NCBI GenBank assembly: GCA_003021655.1
Contig: PXRP01000030.1
Span: forward strand, 52,181 to 88,076
DNA from: Halobacteriales archaeon QS_4_69_31
GTDB lineage: Archaea; Halobacteriota; Halobacteria; Halobacteriales; Haloarculaceae
Length of the DNA: 35,896 nucleotides
Direction: 5' to 3'
In this document: positions 1 to 9,484 of the stretch, one piece after another
Numbering within the stretch: the stretch's first letter is position 1
Layout of the letters: every line of letters starts with the position of its first letter
Notes under the pieces: generated by a model
What the model was told of the DNA's origin: nothing
Databases searched by the model: none
The model's input: only the letters and a program-made list of their open reading frames with translations
Translations under genes and position numbers: made by a program

Positions 1-45
1 TGATGAACGTGTGTTACCGTTCTTCCCGAACTCAAATCAAGCTTA

Positions 46-84
46 CGCGCTTCCTCCCACCGCTAAAGCGGGTGGGCTTCCGCG
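46..84 (-). mobile_element. Hairpin resembling an IS605/IS1341-type element end (remnant)
   Basis: An imperfect hairpin lies at 56-76 (arms CCCACCGC and GCGGGTGGG around a TAAA loop). Read on the minus strand it is preceded by GCGCGGAAGCC and followed by AGGAAGCGCG. The same layout (GCGCG, GGAA, CC, hairpin, GGAGGA) occurs at 35800-35840 in the same orientation. Hairpins of this form mark the 3' (right) ends of haloarchaeal IS605/IS1341 (TnpB) elements, where the omega-RNA scaffold ends. No tnpB reading frame is visible beside it, so it is either a remnant or the end of an element lying off the window. It could instead be an unrelated transcript hairpin. The identification rests on recall of the family and the internal comparison. 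Confidence 0.35.
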
Positions 85-153
85 CTGTGACAACTGTGAC
101 GCATAAGCCCTCCGCCAGCTGTTCGACGGGTGACAGGCGGGCCGACGGGAACG

Positions 154-160
154 ATTTTTA
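154..160 (+). promoter_or_regulatory. TATA box of the rpa1 operon
   Basis: ATTTTTA stands in an otherwise GC-rich stretch, its centre 28 nt before the ATG at 185. This spacing predicts a leaderless transcript beginning at or next to the start codon. Confidence 0.6.
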
Positions 161-184
161 CCGGCCCCAGCACAACTGCAAGTG

Positions 185-1456
185 ATGAGTTTAGACGACC
201 ATGCCGAGGACCTCGCCTCCAGCCTCGGTGTCGACAAAACGGAGGTCAAACGCGACCTGGAGAACCTGGTCGAGTACAGCGTCCCGCTGGACGAGGCCAA
301 GGACAGCCTGCGGCGAAAGTACGGCGACGGCGCCGACGACGACGGCGGCCCGACGAGCAAAGCGGTCGCCGAGGTCGACACCGACGACTCGAACGTCACC
401 GTCACCGCCCGCGTCCTGACGGTCGGGAAACGCTCGATCCGCTACCAGGGCAGCGACCACGTCATCTTCGAGGGCGAACTCGCCGACGAGACAGGACGGA
501 TCTCCTACACCGCCTGGGAGGACTTCGACCTGGAACCGGGCGAGACGGTCACCGTCGGCAACGCCGGCATCCGCGAGTGGGAGGGCGAGCCCGAGCTGAA
601 CCTCGGCGACAGCACGTCCGTCTCGCGCGAGGCCGAGACGCTGGAAGTCCCCTACGAGGTGGGCGGCGACACCGGGCTCGTCGACCTGGAACCCGGCGAC
701 CGCGGCGTCACCGTCGAGGTGACGGTCACCGAGTGCGAGCGCAAGACCATCGATGGACGCGACGGGGAGACGGAGATCCTCAGCGGCGTCCTCGCCGACG
801 AGACGGCGCGCCTGCCGTTCACCGACTGGGACCCCCACCCGGAGATCGAGACCGGCGCGTCCGTCCGGGTGGAGAACGCCTTCGTCCGTGAGTTCCGCGG
901 CGCGCCCTCGGTGAACGTCTCGGAGTTCTCGACGGTCGAGCGGCTCGAGGACCCGGTCGAGGCGACGGACGACGCGCCGCGACTCGGGGTCCGCGAGGCC
1001 ATCGCGTCCGGCGGACTGTTCGACGTGGAACTGGGAGGCAGCGTCATCGCGGTCCGGGACGGGTCGGGACTCGTCGAGCGCTGTCCCGAGTGTGGCCGGG
1101 TCGTCCAGAACGGTCAGTGTCGCAGCCACGGTCAGGTCGACGGCGTCGACGACCTGCGGGTCAAGGCCATCCTCGACGACGGCACCGGGACGGTGACGGT
1201 CATCATGGACGCCGACCTCACCGAGGAGATCTACGGCGGGGGCGTCGAGGCCGCCAAAGAGCACGCCCGCGAGGAGATGGACCAGGAGGCCGTCGCCGAC
1301 GCGATACGCGAGCGGCTCGTCGGCCGGGAGTTCCGCGTCCGCGGGTCGCTGTCGGTCGACGACTACGGCGCCAACCTCAACGCGCGGACCTTCGAGGCGG
1401 TGGCCGACGACCCGGCCGACCGCGCCAGGGAGTTACTCGCGGAGGTCGGGCGATGA
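185..1456 (+). CDS. rpa1: Replication protein A, Rpa1-type ssDNA-binding protein
   Basis: This is a 423-aa archaeal RPA that coats single-stranded DNA in replication, recombination and repair. Several OB-fold stretches are readable, starting near residue 60 (VTVTARVLTVGKRS) and again near residue 170. A zinc finger follows at C300, C303, C312 and H315 (CPECG ... CRSH), then a C-terminal OB-like segment. The length matches Haloferax Rpa1 (about 427 aa) rather than the shorter Rpa3. The ATG at 185 is preferred over the GTG at 182 because the TATA box at 154-160 is at leaderless spacing. Its stop overlaps the next ATG by 4 nt (ATGA). In Haloferax the order rpa1-rpap1-rpe is known and Rpa1 forms a complex with Rpap1, so the same unit is expected here. 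The gene looks intact. Confidence 0.92.
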   Translation: MSLDDHAEDLASSLGVDKTEVKRDLENLVEYSVPLDEAKDSLRRKYGDGADDDGGPTSKAVAEVDTDDSNVTVTARVLTVGKRSIRYQGSDHVIFEGELADETGRISYTAWEDFDLEPGETVTVGNAGIREWEGEPELNLGDSTSVSREAETLEVPYEVGGDTGLVDLEPGDRGVTVEVTVTECERKTIDGRDGETEILSGVLADETARLPFTDWDPHPEIETGASVRVENAFVREFRGAPSVNVSEFSTVERLEDPVEATDDAPRLGVREAIASGGLFDVELGGSVIAVRDGSGLVERCPECGRVVQNGQCRSHGQVDGVDDLRVKAILDDGTGTVTVIMDADLTEEIYGGGVEAAKEHAREEMDQEAVADAIRERLVGREFRVRGSLSVDDYGANLNARTFEAVADDPADRARELLAEVGR

Positions 1457-2955
1457 GCGGGAGCGACGACCAGGGCGGCGCGGGTCGCCGCGAGGTCGCC
1501 TACCGCCTGTTCGCCGCCGAGTTCGACGACGCCGACCTCTCGTACTCCGAGAGCGACGAGGAGCGCGCCCCCAACTACGTGGTGACGCCGACCGGCGCAC
1601 GGGTCAACCGCCTGTTCGCCGTCGGCGTCCTGACCGAGGTCGAACCTGCGGGCGAGGACATCCGCAGGGCGCGAGTCGTCGACCCGACGGGCGCGTTCGT
1701 CGTCTACGCCGGCCAGTACCAGCCCGACGCACAGGCCTTCTTCGACCGTGCCGACCCGCCGGCGTTCGTCGCCGTCACCGGGAAAGCGCGCACCTTCCAG
1801 CCCGACGACGCCGACGTGACCTACACGTCGGTCCGCCCGGAGAACGTCAACGAGGTGACCGCCGAGACGCGCGACCGCTGGAGCGTCGACACGGCACGCC
1901 AGACGCTCGCCCGCGTGGCCACGATGGCCGGCGCGCTGGCACGCGAGGAGCGCGGCGACGACCTCCGGCGCGCGCTCGAAGACGAGGGCGTCGACGCCGG
2001 CCTCGCGGCCGGGATCCCGCTGGCGATCGACCACTACGGGACCACGCCGGCCTACCTCGACGCGGTCCACGACCTCGCAACCCAGGTCGCCGAAGTCGTC
2101 GCGGGCGACCGCGACGAGGTCGAGTCGTTCACCACCGACCCCGGCGCGTCCGGCGATGCCGACCTCGACGCGCTCGCCGCGCTGGACCTGCCCGCGAGCG
2201 CCGGCGTGGACGCTGAACCTGCCGCCGGGGCCACCGCGTCCGGGGCGGAAGCGGCCGCTTCGACAGTGGACGACACCACTGCGAGCACGGACACGTCGGC
2301 GGAGTCGGGTACTGACCCGGCCGGCGGGACTGCGAGCGGGCCGGCCAGCGAGCCCGCGGCCGAGAGTTCGACAGCCGTCGGGGCCGACGAGAGCGACGCG
2401 GAGGTCTCCGACGACATCGGGGAGTTCGAACGCGGCGAGTTCGACATCGACGACGACGAGCGCGAGGCCATCGAGGAGGAGTACGGCACGGAGTTCCAGA
2501 CCGGGACCGAGGTCGAAGACCCCGGCGAGGCCGACATCGAGACGACCGACGCCGGAGCGGCCGAAGCCGACTCCCCCGGGGACGCGACTGCGGCGGAGCC
2601 TCCCGAAGCCGCCGTCGGGACCCCGGAAACCGACGAGGCCGAAGCCGACGGAACTCCCGACGCCGACGGAGAAGCGGAGGCCGACAGAAAGGCGGAGACC
2701 GGCGAAACCACTGGGTCCGGGGACCGAGAGGCCGACGAGGAATCCGGGGACGCGGCGGACGTCGACCTCGACACGGCAGTGATGGACGCGATGGAGGCAC
2801 ACGACGACGGCGACGGCGCGAGCGAGGCCGACATCGTGGCGGCGGTGACCGACCGTCTGGGCGTCGACGACGCGGCCGTCAAGGACGCCATCCAGGACGC
2901 GCTGATGGGCGGGAAGTGTTACGAACCGGAGGACGGCGTCTACAAGCCGATCTGA
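1453..2955 (+). CDS. rpap1: RPA-associated protein Rpap1 (COG3390 type)
   Basis: This 500-aa protein is encoded directly after rpa1 with a 4-nt overlap, which implies translational coupling. Family knowledge: Rpap proteins bind their cognate RPA and are needed for its function, forming a multi-subunit ssDNA-binding complex. Residues about 15-125 form an OB-like domain (NYVVTPTGARVNRLFAVGVL, then DPTGAFVVYAGQYQP), followed by a helical part to about 230. Residues about 235-435 are a very acidic, Ala/Thr/Glu/Asp-rich linker that is probably disordered. The last 60 residues look like a small winged helix (DIVAAVTDRLGVDDAAVKDA, ending CYEPEDGVYKPI). The long linker makes it larger than a minimal Rpap. 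Identification is firm from context plus the N-terminal domain; the winged-helix call is an inference. Confidence 0.88.
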   Translation: MSGSDDQGGAGRREVAYRLFAAEFDDADLSYSESDEERAPNYVVTPTGARVNRLFAVGVLTEVEPAGEDIRRARVVDPTGAFVVYAGQYQPDAQAFFDRADPPAFVAVTGKARTFQPDDADVTYTSVRPENVNEVTAETRDRWSVDTARQTLARVATMAGALAREERGDDLRRALEDEGVDAGLAAGIPLAIDHYGTTPAYLDAVHDLATQVAEVVAGDRDEVESFTTDPGASGDADLDALAALDLPASAGVDAEPAAGATASGAEAAASTVDDTTASTDTSAESGTDPAGGTASGPASEPAAESSTAVGADESDAEVSDDIGEFERGEFDIDDDEREAIEEEYGTEFQTGTEVEDPGEADIETTDAGAAEADSPGDATAAEPPEAAVGTPETDEAEADGTPDADGEAEADRKAETGETTGSGDREADEESGDAADVDLDTAVMDAMEAHDDGDGASEADIVAAVTDRLGVDDAAVKDAIQDALMGGKCYEPEDGVYKPI

Positions 2956-3710
2956 TGGGGGTCGAGCCGATCCCGGGCGAGCCGGCGGCCGTGGCCGACG
3001 TGGACGGCGAGCGCGCGCTCGTGGTCGCGGACTACCACGCCGGCATCGAGGCGGGCCTCCGGCGCGAGGGCGTCGAGCTACCGAGCCGCGCCGCCGAGCG
3101 GCGGGCGGCCCTCGTCGGACTCGTGGACCGCGAGGCGCCCGACCGCCTGGTCGTCCTCGGGGACCTGAACGACGCCATCGGCGACCCTGGCCGCGCGGAA
3201 CGCGACAAGGTGACTGCGCTGTTCGAGGCCTTGCCTCCTGACCTGGCGGTCACGGTCGCGAAGGGCAACCACGACGGCGACCTGGAGGCGCTTCTGGCGG
3301 ACGTCCCACAGTCCGTGTCGGTCGCGCCGGGCCACGGTGTCCGCCTCGGGGCGGTGGGGTTCGCCCACGGCCACACCTGGCCGAACCCGGACGTGCTCGC
3401 GGCTAGGGTGGTCTGTGTCGGCCACGAACACCCCGTCGTCAGGCTCGAAGACGAGGTCGGCGGCCGGCGGGTCGAGCGGGTCTGGCTGCGGGGCGAGATC
3501 GCCCCCGAACCGTTCGAGGAGTTCCACGGCCGCGACCTCGACGTCGAGGGGGAACTCGTCGTCTTCCCGGGGTTTAACGAACTCTCGGGGGGGACCTGGA
3601 TCAACGTCGCCGACCAGGACTTTCTCTCGCCGTTTCTCCCGGCGGGCCTCGACGACGGCGAGGCGTACCTGCTGGACGGGACCAGGCTCGGCGATTTCCG
3701 CCGCGTCTGA
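2955..3710 (+). CDS. rpe: Rpe, calcineurin-like metallophosphoesterase of the rpa1 operon
   Basis: This is a 251-aa metallophosphoesterase (COG1407 type). The metal-binding motifs are present in order: VADYHAG near residue 30, VLGDLNDAIG near residue 75, KGNHDG near residue 105, GFAHGH near residue 135 and GHEHP near residue 155. The ATG overlaps the rpap1 stop by one base (TGATG), completing a tightly coupled three-gene operon. Family knowledge: rpe is the third gene of the Haloferax rpa1 operon. Its substrate is not established, and cleavage of DNA ends or nucleotides is only inferred from the operon. All metal ligands seem intact. No separate promoter is visible. Confidence 0.88.
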   Translation: MGVEPIPGEPAAVADVDGERALVVADYHAGIEAGLRREGVELPSRAAERRAALVGLVDREAPDRLVVLGDLNDAIGDPGRAERDKVTALFEALPPDLAVTVAKGNHDGDLEALLADVPQSVSVAPGHGVRLGAVGFAHGHTWPNPDVLAARVVCVGHEHPVVRLEDEVGGRRVERVWLRGEIAPEPFEEFHGRDLDVEGELVVFPGFNELSGGTWINVADQDFLSPFLPAGLDDGEAYLLDGTRLGDFRRV

Positions 3711-3758
3711 ACGCGCGGGCGGCGCATTGCACCCACGGTCTGTCGAGCGACAGGGCGG

Positions 3759-4049
3759 TCAGGCGAGTGGACGGGCGAGCACGCCGGCGAGCAACACCGA
3801 GAGCACGAGGACCGCGACGGCGTTGACGAGCGTCTTCCGGGTCGTCCAGTAGTCGTCCGCGACGCTGTCGGGGTCCCGGAGGCCGACGTAGGCGTTGACC
3901 GAGGCGAGGCCGCCGCCGGTGACGAGCGCGCCGGCGAGCACGAGGTCCAGCGCCGAGGACCACCTCGGGAGCCGCGCGAGCCCGTTCGCGACGAGCAGGA
4001 GGCCGACCAGTCCCGAGAGCAGCCAGTTGTGCCGGTCCGAGACGTCCAT
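3759..4049 (-). CDS. Small three-helix membrane protein, unknown function
   Basis: This 96-aa protein has three hydrophobic segments: residues 9-26 (LLSGLVGLLLVANG), about 33-52, and 72-95 (LVNAVAVLVLSVLLAGVLA). An upstream in-frame ATG at 4133 would add 28 Arg-rich residues unlike a membrane-protein N-terminus, so the ATG at 4049 (MDVSDRHNW) is preferred. It converges with rpe, leaving a 48-nt gap, and is divergent from the helicase gene. I do not recognise a named family. Codon use and the two charged loops look like a real gene. Function is unknown. Confidence 0.6.
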   Translation of the reverse strand: MDVSDRHNWLLSGLVGLLLVANGLARLPRWSSALDLVLAGALVTGGGLASVNAYVGLRDPDSVADDYWTTRKTLVNAVAVLVLSVLLAGVLARPLA

Positions 4050-4195
4050 ACCGGCTCCAGCGGGCGCGCGGTGATAGTCCCGGCGGTTCCCGCGTCTGGC
4101 GGTGAATCCGGTGTCTGGAGGCGATTCCCGCATCGTGTGGCAGTTCTCGTGTCGGGACCGCGGCCCTTAATCCGGACCGCGCCCAACGACACGCG

Positions 4196-7066
4196 ATGAC
4201 AGACGCGGACGGCGTTCCGGAGTCCGGCCCCGACTCCGGGCGGGAGGGGGCAGGCGACGCCGCCTTCGCGGCCTTCGGCGAGGCGGTCAGGACGGCCCTC
4301 TCCGAGCGCGGCTTCGACACGCCGACCGAGCCACAGCGCCGGGCGACCGAGTCGCTAGTCGCGGGCGAGCACGTTCTCGTCGTCGCACCCACGGGGACGG
4401 GCAAGACCGAGACGGCGATGTTGCCGGTCTTCGACGCGCTCGAAGGCGGGGCGCGGTTCGGTATCGGCGCGCTCTACGTGACGCCGTTGCGGGCGCTGAA
4501 CCGCGACATGCGCGAGCGCCTGGAGTGGTGGGGCGACAGACTGGACCTGGACGTCCAGGTGCGCCACGGCGACACGACCGACTACCAGCGCCAGCAGCAG
4601 GCAGACGACCCCCCGGACGTGCTCGTGACCACGCCTGAGACGCTCCAGGCGATGCTCACGGGGTCGAAACTCCGGACGGGACTCGCCGACATCGAGCACG
4701 TCGTCGTCGACGAGGTGCACGAACTCGCCGCCTCGAAACGCGGCGCACAACTCACGGTCGGGCTCGAACGGCTCCGGGAGGTGGCCGGCCCGTTCCAGCT
4801 GGTCGGCCTCTCCGCGACCGTCGGCGACCCCGACGAGGTGGGGCGGTTCCTGACCGGCGACCGGGGCTGCGAGATAGTCGAGATCGACGTGGGCAGTCGT
4901 CTGGACGTGCGCGTCCGCTCGCCGTCGGTCCGCGAGACCGACGAACAACTCGCGGGCGAACTGATGACCGAGCCCGAGTTCGCGAGCCACGTCCGCTACA
5001 TCGCCGACCTAGTCGAGGAGTACGAGTCGACGCTGATATTCGTCAACACACGACAGCTCGCGGAGGCGCTGGGCTCGCGGTTCAAGGAACTCGACGCGGA
5101 CATCGGCGTCCACCACGGCTCGCTGGCCGCGGAGGCCCGCATCGACGTCGAGGAGCGGTTCAAGGCCGGCGACCTGGACGGACTGCTCTGTACCTCCTCG
5201 ATGGAACTCGGTATCGACGTCGGCCACGTCGACCACGTGATACAGTACAACAGCCCGCGGCAGGTGACGCGGCTGCTCCAGCGGGTCGGCCGGGCCGGCC
5301 ACCGCCGCGACCGGGTCTCCCGCGGGACGGTGGTGACGACCCACCCCGACGACACGCTTGAGGCGCTGGCCATCGCCCGGCGCGCCCGCGACGGCGAGGT
5401 CGAACCCCCCGGTATCCACGAGGACAGCCTCGACACCGTCGCCAACCAAGTCGCCGGCATCGTCATGGACCTCGGCGAGGTCAGGGCGGCACGCGCCTAC
5501 GAGATACTGACGCGGGCCTACCCGTTTCGCGACCTGGGGGAAGCCCAGTTCAAACGGGTCGTACGCGAACTCGCGGGCAACCGGGTCGTCTGGCTCGACG
5601 AGGACGCCGACCGCATCGAGAAACGCCGAGGGACCTGGCAGTACTTCTACCACAACCTCTCGATGATCCCCGACGAGGCGAACTACACCGTCGAGGACGT
5701 CGCGAGCGGCCGCGAGGTCGGCACGCTCGACGAGCGGTTCGTCGTCAACTTCGCGGCCCCCGGCGAGGTGTTCATCCAGCGCGGCGAGATGTGGCGGATC
5801 ACCGAGATAGACGAGGACGAGGCGGTCGTGACCGTCTCGCCGGTCGAGGACCCGGGCGGCGAGGTGCCGTCCTGGACCGGCCAGGAGATCCCCGTCCCGA
5901 TGGCCGTCGCGAGCGAGGTCGGCGAGATGCGCGGCGTCGCCGGCCCGCAACTCCAGGACGGCGCTCCCGTCGAGCGCGTCGCTCGCGAGTTCACGGCCCG
6001 CTACGACGGGGACGTCGACACCGTCACCAGGGGATTCGAACAGCTGGCAGACCACGAGGGGCCGATACCGACCGACGACACGGTCGTCGTCGAGTTCCGC
6101 GGGCGCGAACTCGTCGTCAACGCTTGCCTGGGCCACACGGTCAACGAGACGCTGGGACGGCTCGTCTCGGCGTTGCTCGGCCAGCGGACCGGCTCCGCGG
6201 TGGCCATGGAGGTCGACCCCTACCGGATCGAACTGGAGGTCCCCCGCGGCGTCGCCGGCACCGACGTCGTCGAGATACTGGAGGAGACCGAGCCCGACCA
6301 CGTCCCGGACCTCATCGAGATGAGCCTGAAGAACGCCGACGCCCTCACGTTCAAGCTCGCGCAGGTCGCGGCGAAGTTCGGCGCGCTCAAGCGCTGGCGG
6401 GGCCGCGGGAGCAGCAACCGCTTCGGGCGGGACCGCCTGCTGGACGCGCTCGCGGACACGCCTGTCTACGACGAGGCCGTCCGCGCCATGCTCCACGAGG
6501 ACCTGGACGTCGCGGGTGCGATGGACGTCCTCCGGCGCATTCAGTCGGGCGACCTCCCGGTCGAGGTGGTCGGCGACCGGACGGCGCTGGGACTGGGCGG
6601 GCGCTCGGCCGGCCAGGAGTTGCTCTCGCCCGACCACGCCGACGCCAGCGTCATCCAGACGGTCCGCGAGCGCATCCGGAACGACCGTGTCATCCTCCTG
6701 TGTCTGCACTGCCAGGAGTGGGAGCGGAAGAAGCCGGTCAGGCGCGTCCGTGACCAGCCCGAGTGTCCCGAGTGTGGGTCGACGCGCATCGCCGCGCTCA
6801 ACCCCTGGGCCGAGGACGTGGTGACGGCAGTCAGGGCCGACGACAAGGACGACGAGCAACAAAAACAGACAGAGCGGGCCTACCAGTCCGGGAGTCTCGT
6901 CCAGAGCCACGGGAAACAGGCCGTCATCGCACTCGCGGCGCGAGGCGTCGGCCCGCACAACGCCGCCCGGATCATCAACAAACTCCGAGAGGACGAGGAC
7001 GAGTTCTACCGGGACATCCTCCGGCGCGAACGCGAGTACGCACGGACCAGGAGTTTCTGGGACTGA
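4196..7066 (+). CDS. lhr: Lhr-type superfamily 2 DEAD/DEAH-box helicase
   Basis: This is a 956-aa ATP-dependent helicase of the archaeal Lhr group. Visible motifs are Walker A APTGTGKTE (about 64-72), VTTPETLQ (motif Ib), DEVHE (172-176), LSAT (motif III), and QRVGRAGHR from about 362 (motif VI). A winged-helix and Lhr-core region follows. The C-terminus carries a zinc site with C836/C839 and C857/C860 (CLHC ... CPEC), then an Arg-rich tail. Archaeal Lhr enzymes translocate 3'-5' on ssDNA, unwind branched DNA and RNA/DNA hybrids, and are linked to repair. Length is normal for Lhr with its C-terminal domain. The start is supported by a TATA-like CCTTAA at 4165-4170, 26-30 nt upstream (leaderless). 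It is monocistronic. Confidence 0.88.
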   Translation: MTDADGVPESGPDSGREGAGDAAFAAFGEAVRTALSERGFDTPTEPQRRATESLVAGEHVLVVAPTGTGKTETAMLPVFDALEGGARFGIGALYVTPLRALNRDMRERLEWWGDRLDLDVQVRHGDTTDYQRQQQADDPPDVLVTTPETLQAMLTGSKLRTGLADIEHVVVDEVHELAASKRGAQLTVGLERLREVAGPFQLVGLSATVGDPDEVGRFLTGDRGCEIVEIDVGSRLDVRVRSPSVRETDEQLAGELMTEPEFASHVRYIADLVEEYESTLIFVNTRQLAEALGSRFKELDADIGVHHGSLAAEARIDVEERFKAGDLDGLLCTSSMELGIDVGHVDHVIQYNSPRQVTRLLQRVGRAGHRRDRVSRGTVVTTHPDDTLEALAIARRARDGEVEPPGIHEDSLDTVANQVAGIVMDLGEVRAARAYEILTRAYPFRDLGEAQFKRVVRELAGNRVVWLDEDADRIEKRRGTWQYFYHNLSMIPDEANYTVEDVASGREVGTLDERFVVNFAAPGEVFIQRGEMWRITEIDEDEAVVTVSPVEDPGGEVPSWTGQEIPVPMAVASEVGEMRGVAGPQLQDGAPVERVAREFTARYDGDVDTVTRGFEQLADHEGPIPTDDTVVVEFRGRELVVNACLGHTVNETLGRLVSALLGQRTGSAVAMEVDPYRIELEVPRGVAGTDVVEILEETEPDHVPDLIEMSLKNADALTFKLAQVAAKFGALKRWRGRGSSNRFGRDRLLDALADTPVYDEAVRAMLHEDLDVAGAMDVLRRIQSGDLPVEVVGDRTALGLGGRSAGQELLSPDHADASVIQTVRERIRNDRVILLCLHCQEWERKKPVRRVRDQPECPECGSTRIAALNPWAEDVVTAVRADDKDDEQQKQTERAYQSGSLVQSHGKQAVIALAARGVGPHNAARIINKLREDEDEFYRDILRREREYARTRSFWD

Positions 7067-7231
7067 CCGCGTGGTCGGCTTGCGAGGGGCCGGTAGCTGG
7101 CACCCAGGCCCGGTGTGGCGCCCACGGCCGGTGTGTCCTGTCGCCCCTGCGAGCACGGGGGCGGTGTAGGATCCTCACACCGCGGCGGACAGTCGACGGA
7201 GAAGCCCTACAGGGTCGGCCACCGTCTCGGG

Positions 7232-7423
7232 ACCGACGACTTTCACGAGCAGGCCGAAGCGACCGGCACGGAACTCGTCGCGGACGTCGCCGACAGACTC
7301 GCGTCGGTCGACACCGAGACCGTGGTTCGTGGTGGCGTCCCCCACGAAATCATCCTGGAAGAGGCCGGGGACGGCGCGGACCGCGAAACCGGCGAAGAGT
7401 GTGGGCCACCGCCGGCCATTTAA
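7232..7423 (+). pseudogene. Decayed universal stress protein (UspA-like) fragment
   Basis: One frame reads HEQAEATGTELVADVADRLA and then ETVVRGGVPHEIILEEAGD. This is the typical second half of a haloarchaeal UspA domain (helix, then VxxGxPHExIlexA). The expected continuation, ADLIVMGTHGRTG and the C-terminal strand, is absent: after GDGAD the frame runs into unrelated residues and stops at 7421-7423. No matching N-terminal half (the first beta strand with VPVDGS) is seen upstream to the helicase stop. I read it as the leftover of a gene lost by deletion at both ends. A chance shadow of the opposite frame (ORF 7175-7492 on the minus strand) is the alternative, but that frame shows no family signature. 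Confidence 0.4.
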
Positions 7424-7457
7424 TCGGCGGTGACTAACAACCGCGTCAGGACCCACA

Positions 7458-9386
7458 GTGAGTTCGGACGACGCGGTCGACCCGGAGTACATCAGACGCC
7501 ACCGAGAGGAGGTCTCGCGGCCGCTAATTACGCTCTTCCAGCGGTACGGTCACGGCAACCGTCGGTGGTTCGTCATCGGCGTGCTGTCGAGCATGGCCGC
7601 CCGCTTCCTGTCGCTGGTCCCGCCGGTGATCCTCGGCGCCGCAATCGACTCGCTGTTTCGCCAGGACAAGCCGTTCGGGCTGCCGTACGTTCCGGGGTCG
7701 TGGCTCCCGACGGGGACCAGCGAGCAGTTCTGGTTCTCGGTCGGCGTGATGGGCGTCGCCATGGTCGGGTCGGCGGTGATGAACTTCGTCCGCCAGACCA
7801 CGCTAAACCTCTTCTCACACCGCGTAAAACACGAGGTCAGGACCGTCACCTACCAGCAGATGCAGCGCCTGGACATGGAGTTTTTCAACGAGGTCCAGAC
7901 CGGCGAACTGATGTCTATCCTCTCGAACGACACCAACAGGCTGGAGCGGTTCCTCGACGACATGATGGGCAACGCGATCCAGTTGAGCGTACTCATCCTG
8001 GGCATCGCGGCCATCCTGGTCTCGCTGAACTGGCAACTGGCCGTCGTCACGCTGTTCGTCGTGCCCGTGGCCGCCGTTTTCACCTACTGGTTCATGCGCC
8101 TGGCCGAACAGCGCTACGCCGACGTCCGGGAGTCGGTCGGCGACCTCAACAGTCGCCTGGAGAACAACCTCAACGGTATCCAGGTCATCAAGGCCGCCAA
8201 CACCGAGGAGTACGAGGACGACCGCGTCGAGGACCACTCCTACACCTACTTCCGGCTGGACTGGCTGGCGTTGCGCCTGAACTTCATCTACCGGCCGGGA
8301 CTGCAGGCGCTGACCTCTATCGCCTTCGTCGCGACGTTCGTCGTCGGCGGGCTCTGGCTCATCGAGGGACCGCCCGGACCGCTCACCGGCGAGTTGACCG
8401 CCGGGACGCTGGTCACCTTCCTCATCCTCACCCAGCGGATGGTCAACCCACTCGCCCAGATGGGCAACATCGTCGACCGCTACGAGGACGCGAAGGCCTC
8501 CACCACGCGCATCCTCGGGCTGATGAGCCTGCCCGTGAACATCAGAGACGCACCGGACGCCGTCGACCTGCCCGAGGTCGAGGGCCGCGTCGAGTACGAC
8601 GACGTCACCTTCGCGTACGACGAGCAACCGGTCCTGGAGGACGTCGAGATCGACGTCGACCCCGGTGAGACGGTGGGGCTGGTCGGCCCGACGGGAGCCG
8701 GCAAGACGACCATCGTCAAACTCCTCCTCAGGCTCTACGACGTCAACGAGGGCGCCGTCCGCGTGGACGGCCACGACGTCCGGGACGTGACGCTGTCGAG
8801 CCTCCGGGGTGCGATGGGCTATGTCGGCCAGGACAACTTCCTGTTCGACGGCACCGTCGCCGAGAATATCAGGTACGGGAACTTCGACGCCGACCGCGAG
8901 GCGGTCGTGGCGGCGTGCAAGCGCGCCGAGGCCCACGAGTTCATCACGAACCTCCCCGACGGTTACGAGACCGACATCGGCGAGCGTGGGGTCAAACTCT
9001 CGGGCGGGCAACGCCAGCGGGTCGCCATCGCCCGGACCATCCTCCAGAGCCCGGGCATACTGATTTTCGACGAGGCGACCTCGGCGGTCGACACCGAGAC
9101 CGAGATGCTGATCCAGCGCTCGATCGACGACCTCGCGGCCGAGCGGACGACCGTCGTCATCGCTCACCGCCTCTCGACCGTCCGGGACGCCGACACCATC
9201 CTCGTCGTCGAGGACGGCGAGATCGTCGAACGGGGCACCCACGAGAAGTTGCTCTCGGCCGACGGCCTGTACGCGAACCTCTGGCGCGTCCAGGCCGGCG
9301 AGATAGAGCGCCTCCCCGACGAGTTCGTCGAGCGGGCCAGCGAACGGGTCGCCCAGCAGGCGCTTGACCCCGCCGAGGACGACTGA
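7458..9386 (+). CDS. ABC exporter, fused permease and ATPase
   Basis: This 642-aa half-transporter has an N-terminal six-helix membrane domain (about residues 30-330) and a C-terminal ATPase. ATPase motifs are Walker A GPTGAGKT at 410-417, Q-loop YVGQDNF, signature LSGGQRQRVA from 514, Walker B ILIFDEATSAVD, and H-loop VIAHRLS. This is the MdlB/MsbA type, which works as a dimer exporting lipids, peptides or drugs; the substrate cannot be read from sequence. All catalytic residues are present. The GTG start at 7458 is used, with a TATA-like CATTTAAT at 7417-7424. That predicts a transcript start about 10 nt before the GTG, so the gene is near-leaderless. It stands alone with no partner subunit gene adjacent, suggesting a homodimer. 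Confidence 0.9.
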   Translation: MSSDDAVDPEYIRRHREEVSRPLITLFQRYGHGNRRWFVIGVLSSMAARFLSLVPPVILGAAIDSLFRQDKPFGLPYVPGSWLPTGTSEQFWFSVGVMGVAMVGSAVMNFVRQTTLNLFSHRVKHEVRTVTYQQMQRLDMEFFNEVQTGELMSILSNDTNRLERFLDDMMGNAIQLSVLILGIAAILVSLNWQLAVVTLFVVPVAAVFTYWFMRLAEQRYADVRESVGDLNSRLENNLNGIQVIKAANTEEYEDDRVEDHSYTYFRLDWLALRLNFIYRPGLQALTSIAFVATFVVGGLWLIEGPPGPLTGELTAGTLVTFLILTQRMVNPLAQMGNIVDRYEDAKASTTRILGLMSLPVNIRDAPDAVDLPEVEGRVEYDDVTFAYDEQPVLEDVEIDVDPGETVGLVGPTGAGKTTIVKLLLRLYDVNEGAVRVDGHDVRDVTLSSLRGAMGYVGQDNFLFDGTVAENIRYGNFDADREAVVAACKRAEAHEFITNLPDGYETDIGERGVKLSGGQRQRVAIARTILQSPGILIFDEATSAVDTETEMLIQRSIDDLAAERTTVVIAHRLSTVRDADTILVVEDGEIVERGTHEKLLSADGLYANLWRVQAGEIERLPDEFVERASERVAQQALDPAEDD

Positions 9387-9484
9387 CCGGCAGGCCGTCC
9401 CCACCGCCGCGACGCGTTCGTCAGAGGCGGGTCTGGTCCGGTCACCTGCCGTCGGAGTCCAGTCCGGCCGTCTCTCGTCGGCCC

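Noticed and set aside
7175..7492. 105-aa minus-strand frame opposite the UspA-like relic
   Set aside because: It has no family signature, overlaps the promoter and start of the ABC exporter, and is best explained as a shadow of GC-rich codon structure.
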